This document shows positions 6,688 to 10,020 of a stretch of 10,020 bases of DNA, piece by piece (position 1 is the first letter of the stretch; every line of letters begins with the position of its first letter). Origin of the DNA: an uncultured Dorea sp. (GTDB lineage Bacteria > Bacillota_A > Clostridia > Lachnospirales > Lachnospiraceae). Location of the stretch: contig CAOKJI010000035.1 in assembly GCA_948468495.1 (NCBI GenBank), positions 1 to 10,020 on the forward strand, given 5' to 3'. The notes beneath the pieces were generated by a model. It saw nothing but the letters and a program-made list of their open reading frames with translations, searched no databases and was not told the origin of the DNA. The position numbers were made by a program, and so were the translations under genes.

Positions 6688-6885
6688 TTAATACATGGAC
6701 GAATCTTCCGGAATGATAATCGCTGCAATAAAATACACCAGAAGACCACTCCCACCTGCCAGACTAAACAGCACCCATGCCAGACGAATAATTGTCGGGT
6801 CTACATTAAAATATTCTGCAATTCCTCCGCACACTCCGCAAATCATACGCTGATTTCTTGAACGATACAATCTCTTTGATTCCAT
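6688..6885 (-). CDS. PspC-domain small membrane protein
   Basis: A 65-residue protein that is almost entirely a PspC domain: KRLYRSRNQRMICGVCGGIAEYF (4-26), NVDPTIIRLAWVLFSL (27-42) and a transmembrane helix with a second hydrophobic part (about 34-59), ending IIIPED. PspC-domain proteins sit in the membrane and take part in envelope stress responses. I chose the internal ATG at 6885, five codons after the longest frame, because GGAGGAG (6898-6892) is placed ideally for it. The upstream ATG at 6900 has only a poor site. It is the last gene of the PadR operon, 68 bases after the DUF4097 gene. Confidence 0.93.
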   Translation of the reverse strand: MESKRLYRSRNQRMICGVCGGIAEYFNVDPTIIRLAWVLFSLAGGSGLLVYFIAAIIIPEDSSMY

Positions 6886-6891
6886 ATTTCT

Positions 6892-6898
6892 CTCCTCC
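6892..6898 (-). promoter_or_regulatory. ribosome-binding site fixing the PspC gene start
   Basis: GGAGGAG with a six-base spacer to the ATG at 6885. It lies inside the longer reading frame that starts at 6900, so it argues for the shorter protein. Confidence 0.8.
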
Positions 6899-6937
6899 AT
6901 TTTCCTTTATATAATAAAAATAATAAGCCCGATATCT

Positions 6938-6951
6938 ACGCTCTAGAGCGT
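6938..6951. repeat. 14-bp perfect palindrome after the DUF4097 gene
   Basis: ACGCTCTAGAGCGT is perfectly symmetrical and begins two bases after the DUF4097 stop codon. As RNA it could form a 5-bp stem with a CUAG loop. The T-rich stretch on the minus strand starts only about 11 bases later, so a weak or partial terminator before pspC is possible but not convincing. Confidence 0.45.
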
Positions 6952-6953
6952 GT

Positions 6954-7901
6954 CTAAGATTCTGTAAAATTAACCTGAACGCTCCCTATGCCGCATTCTA
7001 CCGATAATTCTTTACCGCCGGAAGTTCCCTTCACATGATATTCTTCCTTTTCATCGTCATAATCGTCGTCATAATCATCATAATCGTAATCATCTTCTAA
7101 CCCGGACCTGCTGACCCCGATTCCAGAAAATGAACGTTCACCAATCTGCACTTCTCCGATTCCACATTCAATATCACAATTATAGTCTGTCTCTTTTCCT
7201 GAAAGATTCAGTACAATCTCACCCACTCCGCATTCGATATCCCCCTCTCTTTGAATGGTTCCCGTCGCTGTAATCTGTCCCGCGCCGCACCCCAAATCAA
7301 CCGTCTGGGCTGTAAAGCTGTCTATCTGAGCCTGCCCGGCTCCTACCGCTAACGTAAATTCCATTGCGTCCGCATCTGCCACATACACTCCTCCCGCCTC
7401 ATTCTCCAGGTCAAGCTCCCCAAGCTGTCCTTTGGGAAGTAACAGCCAAACAGTAGCATACCCATCAATCCGGTTAATTGCATGAAGCTTCTTTGTGGTA
7501 GAAATGTCCAATTCATCCCCTTCCTGTTCACATTTAAACCGAAGTCTCTTATCTACATTCACCGCTTCCACATGGACAGCCTCATCCGGCGAAGCAAGAA
7601 CCTGAAGCTGAATCCCCGCCGTATCCACATCAATCTTCCTAATCCCGGAATAACTTTCCTGAAATCCCGGCTTTCCGGAGCGTTCTCCATATTCATATTC
7701 CCATTCATCGCTTCCGGTTTCCATATACACGTCGCTGGAAGCAAAAAAACTCAAACCCGGAAGAAATCTTAATCTCGCGTCTACTTCATGCACCGCCTCA
7801 TCAAACGACGTTCCCATCACACGTCCTGCAATGCCGAAAACAGCGCCAAGACAAAATACGCTTCCGCAGATAATCCAAAACACTTTCCATCCTCTTTTCA
7901 T
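6954..7901 (-). CDS. DUF4097 domain-containing membrane-anchored beta-repeat protein
   Basis: A 315-residue protein with an N-terminal transmembrane anchor (about 8-29) and an extracytoplasmic DUF4097 domain (about 85-312), a beta-rich fold also found in Bacillus YvlB and enterococcal LiaX. A recurring motif of the form (E/G)CG(I/V/A)G(E/Q/S)(I/V) occurs at 204-210, 223-229, 245-251 and 302-308, with a Cys-less version at 187-193, as expected for stacked beta strands. An Asp/Tyr/Glu-rich insertion (268-288) splits the last two repeats. Its ATG directly follows the TAG of the HAAS gene with no gap, so translation is probably coupled. Context suggests an envelope-sensing or signalling role; the molecular function is not established. 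Confidence 0.88.
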   Translation of the reverse strand: MKRGWKVFWIICGSVFCLGAVFGIAGRVMGTSFDEAVHEVDARLRFLPGLSFFASSDVYMETGSDEWEYEYGERSGKPGFQESYSGIRKIDVDTAGIQLQVLASPDEAVHVEAVNVDKRLRFKCEQEGDELDISTTKKLHAINRIDGYATVWLLLPKGQLGELDLENEAGGVYVADADAMEFTLAVGAGQAQIDSFTAQTVDLGCGAGQITATGTIQREGDIECGVGEIVLNLSGKETDYNCDIECGIGEVQIGERSFSGIGVSRSGLEDDYDYDDYDDDYDDEKEEYHVKGTSGGKELSVECGIGSVQVNFTES

Positions 7902-8786
7902 CTATACCACCGCCCTTTTCTTTTCAAATGGTTTCCTGCAGAGATTTACCATAAACCGGAAGAGTCCCGGAATCACAATCATACACAAACGGACAGCCGC
8001 TACGGATGCAATTGTCCCAACTACTCCCAGCATCATACCAGCTCCCATCACAGCCATAGCCGCCGCCGGATTCACCGCTATAATAAACACTCCTTTTATA
8101 AAAAGCACAAGTCCAGACAACGCAAGTGCAAAAGCAACAGCCGCAAGCGCGATAAAAATGGCAAATCCTGCAATGCCGAAAGCAAACACGAGGCATACAA
8201 ATACTATCGCCAATGGAATCAGCACAGGCGCCGCCACCAGTATAATCAGAATAATCAGAACTGCCTTCAGACCGCTGCTGGTCCATGGCCTGCGCGCCGG
8301 AGACTGGCCGCCCTCCTGTCCGGAATATGGGCCTCTCTCATTCTGTCCTGCATCATACTGATAATGACTTCCTGTCTGACCTCCCATATAAGGTCCGCTC
8401 TTCTCTCCGCGGTTCTGACCGCCTCTATAGGAAGAGCCGCCTCTTTCTTCCCGGCCATCCGTATAAGAACCGCCTGAATACCGGTTCTCTGTATCCTGTC
8501 TTCCTGTTTCCTGATACGTAACAGGCACTTCTTTCTTCTCGAATCGGGGATTGGTATACCCGGTTTCCCGAAATTCTCCGGACTCCTCCGTCCGTCTTCC
8601 CAGTCCCGCCTTCATCTCGGCCGCCACCTTTTCCGGACTTCCAAGCTCTTCTATTACTTTCTCTTCGTTCTCTTCCCCGGCGTCATCAAAATAATCATTG
8701 TAATACTGCATAGTCGCAACCCGTTCTTCTGCCGGTACGTCCTGAAGAAGCGCTGCCAGCCTCCTCATATACTCAATGCGATTCAT
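7902..8786 (-). CDS. HAAS/DUF1700 domain membrane protein
   Basis: A 294-residue protein. Residues 1-62 are a HAAS-type helical domain: MNRIEYMRRLAALLQDVPAE, then YYNDYFDDAG, then ELGSPEKVAAEM. A long polar linker (about 66-169) is rich in Gly, Ser, Tyr, Arg and Gln, with RGG and GGQ repeats. The C-terminus (about 173-283) is hydrophobic, with about four membrane helices rich in Ala, Ile and Val. HAAS proteins are usually encoded next to PadR regulators and are thought to be their partners or targets. Here the ATG shares its A with the padR stop codon (TGATG), so translation is coupled. The linker is unusually long and low in complexity. The exact biochemical role is unknown. Confidence 0.88.
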   Translation of the reverse strand: MNRIEYMRRLAALLQDVPAEERVATMQYYNDYFDDAGEENEEKVIEELGSPEKVAAEMKAGLGRRTEESGEFRETGYTNPRFEKKEVPVTYQETGRQDTENRYSGGSYTDGREERGGSSYRGGQNRGEKSGPYMGGQTGSHYQYDAGQNERGPYSGQEGGQSPARRPWTSSGLKAVLIILIILVAAPVLIPLAIVFVCLVFAFGIAGFAIFIALAAVAFALALSGLVLFIKGVFIIAVNPAAAMAVMGAGMMLGVVGTIASVAAVRLCMIVIPGLFRFMVNLCRKPFEKKRAVV

Positions 8787-9106
8787 CAAATAGCCCCTCC
8801 CTCAAATATAGAATTAATCTTCGCACAATATGATTTCCATTCTGACTGATATAGATTCAACTGTATCAGTCCTTTCGCCGTCACCTTATAATATCTGCGA
8901 TTCCTTCCGTCAAACTGCCGGTCGTAGACCTCTAAGCATTCATCCTTCTGAAGTCTTCTGAGAACCGGATACAGGGTTGACTCTGACACATCAATCGCTC
9001 TCTTTACATCCTGGGTGATCTTATAACCATAAGTGCCTTCATCCTCCTGCGACACAACCGCAAGTACAATTGCGTCCAGAAGCGCTGCTCCGGTGTTAAA
9101 TACCAT
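8786..9106 (-). CDS. PadR family transcriptional regulator
   Basis: A 106-residue winged-helix regulator. The sequence has the full family pattern: LLDAIVLAVVS (9-19), GTYGYKITQDV (24-34), SESTLYPVLRRLQKD (41-55) as the recognition helix, and YDRQFDGRNRRYYKVTAKG (61-79) as the wing. A short C-terminal helix follows for dimerisation, typical of the small PadR subfamily. GGAG lies seven bases before the ATG. It is first in an operon with HAAS, DUF4097 and PspC genes and has a strong palindrome-rich promoter upstream, so autoregulation is likely. PadR proteins commonly repress and release DNA on binding small hydrophobic ligands or drugs; the ligand here is unknown. Confidence 0.95.
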   Translation of the reverse strand: MVFNTGAALLDAIVLAVVSQEDEGTYGYKITQDVKRAIDVSESTLYPVLRRLQKDECLEVYDRQFDGRNRRYYKVTAKGLIQLNLYQSEWKSYCAKINSIFEGGAI

Positions 9107-9162
9107 AATCTCACTCCTTTATCTTTCCTATATTATTTTAATATTTATATTGTTTGATTTTC

Positions 9163-9185
9163 TATATTATATCTCGTATAATATA
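9163..9185. promoter_or_regulatory. inverted repeat covering the padR promoter -10 box, candidate operator
   Basis: TATATTAT and ATAATATA form perfect 8-base arms around a 7-base spacer, with the -10 box inside. A PadR dimer bound here would block RNA polymerase. The AT-rich context makes chance symmetry possible. Confidence 0.4.
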
Positions 9186-9194
9186 TATTGTCAA
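9166..9194 (-). promoter_or_regulatory. near-perfect sigma-A promoter of the padR operon
   Basis: On the minus strand, TTGACA (9194-9189), a 17-base spacer and TATAAT (9171-9166): both boxes match consensus exactly. The start site would be near 9158, with a leader of about 50 bases. A promoter this strong usually needs a repressor, consistent with PadR control. Confidence 0.9.
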
Positions 9195-9198
9195 TATA
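9184..9198. promoter_or_regulatory. 15-bp palindrome over the padR promoter -35 box, candidate operator
   Basis: TATATTG-T-CAATATA is a perfect inverted repeat with 7-base arms and one central base, containing the whole -35 box. A second 14-bp palindrome, ATATAATATTATAT, overlaps its edge at 9194-9207. These are candidate PadR operators. Confidence 0.45.
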
Positions 9199-9216
9199 AT
9201 ATTATATCTTTTTATC

Positions 9217-9258
9217 AAACAAAAAATAACTGTTTACCAGATGCTCCGTAAACAGTTA
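9217..9258 (-). terminator. second intrinsic terminator downstream of addA
   Basis: On the minus strand, an 11-bp perfect stem (arms 9258-9248 and 9237-9227) with a 10-base loop is followed by TTTTTTGTTT (9226-9217). On the plus strand no T-run follows, so it works in one direction only. Confidence 0.88.
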
Positions 9259-9263
9259 CCAAC

Positions 9264-9331
9264 AAAAAATGTACAGATTCCTGGAGCTGCGGCTGTGGTT
9301 CACGCGGCCGCAGCTCCCAGAACCTATACAT
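9264..9331 (-). terminator. first intrinsic terminator after addA, 25-bp stem
   Basis: Four bases after the addA stop codon, the minus strand folds into a 25-position stem (arms 9331-9307 and 9293-9269) around a 13-base loop. The stem has 21 Watson-Crick pairs, three G-U wobbles and one G-A mismatch, and is followed by six T (9269-9264). The inner 11 pairs are GC-rich and perfect. Confidence 0.88.
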
Positions 9332-9335
9332 ATAA

Positions 9336-10020
9336 CTAATCTGTCCAGCTAATCTCTTCCCGGAGGGTAAACGAATAAATAATCTTCTCCCGGACTCTCT
9401 TTCCGGTTATCTGTTCCAGCGCCCTTGCGTAATAATCCAGCTGGGCCCGGTATTTTCTGGACAACTCCTCCCCCGTACGCACCCGGTCGGTCTTATAATC
9501 AAGCACAACCAGTCCTTCCGGCTCCTCAAAATACACGTCGATGATTCCCTGAATCAGAACCATCTCCCGCCGCTCTTCCTTCATATCCGGGTATACGTCT
9601 TCCATAGGTATCCCCAGTACAAATGGCTGCTCTTTCCACAGCAGACCTTTTCCGGCCGCACGCCTCATTCGTTCTCCTGACTTGGAAGTTGCAAATCCCA
9701 GAATATCCGCATCCTTCACACAAGCCGCCATCTCCGGCGATATCCTCCCTTCTTTCTCCATTTCAGAAATGGCTGTCTTTATCTGCTCCCCATCATAAGA
9801 CCGCGTAAAGTCAAGCAATTCCATTACCCGGTGATAAGCGCTTCCTCTGGACGCTCCCGCAAGCCCTTCCTCTTCCTGCAGGAACTTCGGAATTAATGGA
9901 ATCACTGTTTCTTCTTCATACAGGAGTTCTCCGGCTTCCTCGCCCAGATAAGCTCTTTTCTTCAACTCGGAAACCGTATATTTCAGCTTCTTTCCGTCCA
10001 GCTCCTCATAAGGATACGTA
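9336..10020 (-). CDS. addA: ATP-dependent helicase/nuclease subunit A, C-terminal nuclease part (partial)
   Basis: The end of AddA, the helicase-nuclease subunit that with AddB resects double-strand breaks for recombination repair. About 227 codons are in the window and the frame is open to the edge; the helicase domains lie outside. The nuclease hallmarks are present in order: the KYTVSELK lead-in, GSAYHRVMELLDF with the metal-binding His, QGIIDVYFEEPEGLVVLDYKTD with the two catalytic Asp and Lys, and the QLDYYARALEQITGK..YSF block typical of RecB-family nucleases. The codon at 9965 (TTG) is not a start; the frame continues upstream. No lesion is visible. addB would be expected further upstream. 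Two terminators close the transcript. Confidence 0.93.
   Translation of the reverse strand, partial: TYPYEELDGKKLKYTVSELKKRAYLGEEAGELLYEEETVIPLIPKFLQEEEGLAGASRGSAYHRVMELLDFTRSYDGEQIKTAISEMEKEGRISPEMAACVKDADILGFATSKSGERMRRAAGKGLLWKEQPFVLGIPMEDVYPDMKEERREMVLIQGIIDVYFEEPEGLVVLDYKTDRVRTGEELSRKYRAQLDYYARALEQITGKRVREKIIYSFTLREEISWTD

Noticed and set aside
6600..6720. Sigma-G promoter for the spore protein gene
   Set aside because: Segments such as CATGTAT and CAATACT were considered, but they do not match the expected -35/-10 pair at proper spacing well enough to annotate.
7788..8477. 229-codon open frame on the plus strand
   Set aside because: It lies opposite the DUF4097 and HAAS genes. Its product is rich in His, Ser and Arg with no recognisable domain, as expected from the reverse strand of a Gly/Tyr/Glu-rich gene. 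The minus-strand genes have clear families and coupled starts.
9269..9331. GC-rich hairpin considered as a tRNA or structured small RNA
   Set aside because: There is no tRNA arm pattern or CCA end. A single long stem followed by six T is better explained as a terminator.
1..10020. CRISPR array, insertion sequence, phage or toxin-antitoxin module
   Set aside because: No direct-repeat/spacer pattern, transposase, integrase or paired small toxin-like genes are visible; the genes are typical chromosomal ones in one direction.

Overview
All convincing genes in this window lie on the minus strand, so gene order is read from high to low coordinates. The content points to a spore-forming gut-type Clostridia, most likely a Lachnospiraceae. 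It has an alpha/beta-type small acid-soluble spore protein, an AddA (Firmicutes-type) recombination nuclease, an FtsEX-coiled-coil-M23 set headed by a PucR/CdaR-type regulator, strong GGAGG ribosome-binding sites and intrinsic terminators. The species cannot be named from the sequence alone.

Layout, in transcription order: (1) 10020-9336, the C-terminal nuclease end of addA, followed by two tandem intrinsic terminators (9331-9217). (2) A near-perfect sigma-A promoter (9194-9166) set in palindromes drives a compact operon: PadR regulator, HAAS/DUF1700 membrane protein, DUF4097 protein and a small PspC-domain protein (9106-6688). The first three genes overlap by one base or abut. (3) A small acid-soluble spore protein gene (6599-6390). 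(4) A divergent WecG/TagA/CpsF-fold (GT26-like) gene (6303-5617) with its own promoter, then a short low-information stretch and a clear terminator (5456-5415). (5) A five-gene run, 5310-73: PucR/CdaR-type regulator, ftsE, ftsX, a secreted coiled-coil M23 peptidase and an S41 PDZ peptidase. At the left edge is a ribosome-binding site for a further gene that begins outside the window.

How the genes fit together: FtsE (ATPase) and FtsX (membrane subunit) form the ABC-type complex that, in other bacteria, switches on a coiled-coil peptidoglycan hydrolase. The next gene encodes exactly that kind of protein, and an S41 processing peptidase follows. The run therefore looks like a cell-wall hydrolysis and processing operon with a transcription factor at its head. 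The PadR operon combines parts (HAAS, DUF4097, PspC) seen in cell-envelope stress modules such as Bacillus YvlB/YvlC and enterococcal LiaX/LiaY, but with a one-component PadR regulator in place of a two-component system. That functional link is inference.

Nothing here is clearly an unknown mobile or defence system. The points most worth a second look are: the GT26-like protein that has lost the usual active-site Asp-Gly motif; the nested palindromes on the padR promoter; the Asp/Tyr-rich insertion in the DUF4097 protein; the RGG/Tyr-rich linker of the HAAS protein; and a 25-bp terminator stem whose wobble pairs show which strand is transcribed.
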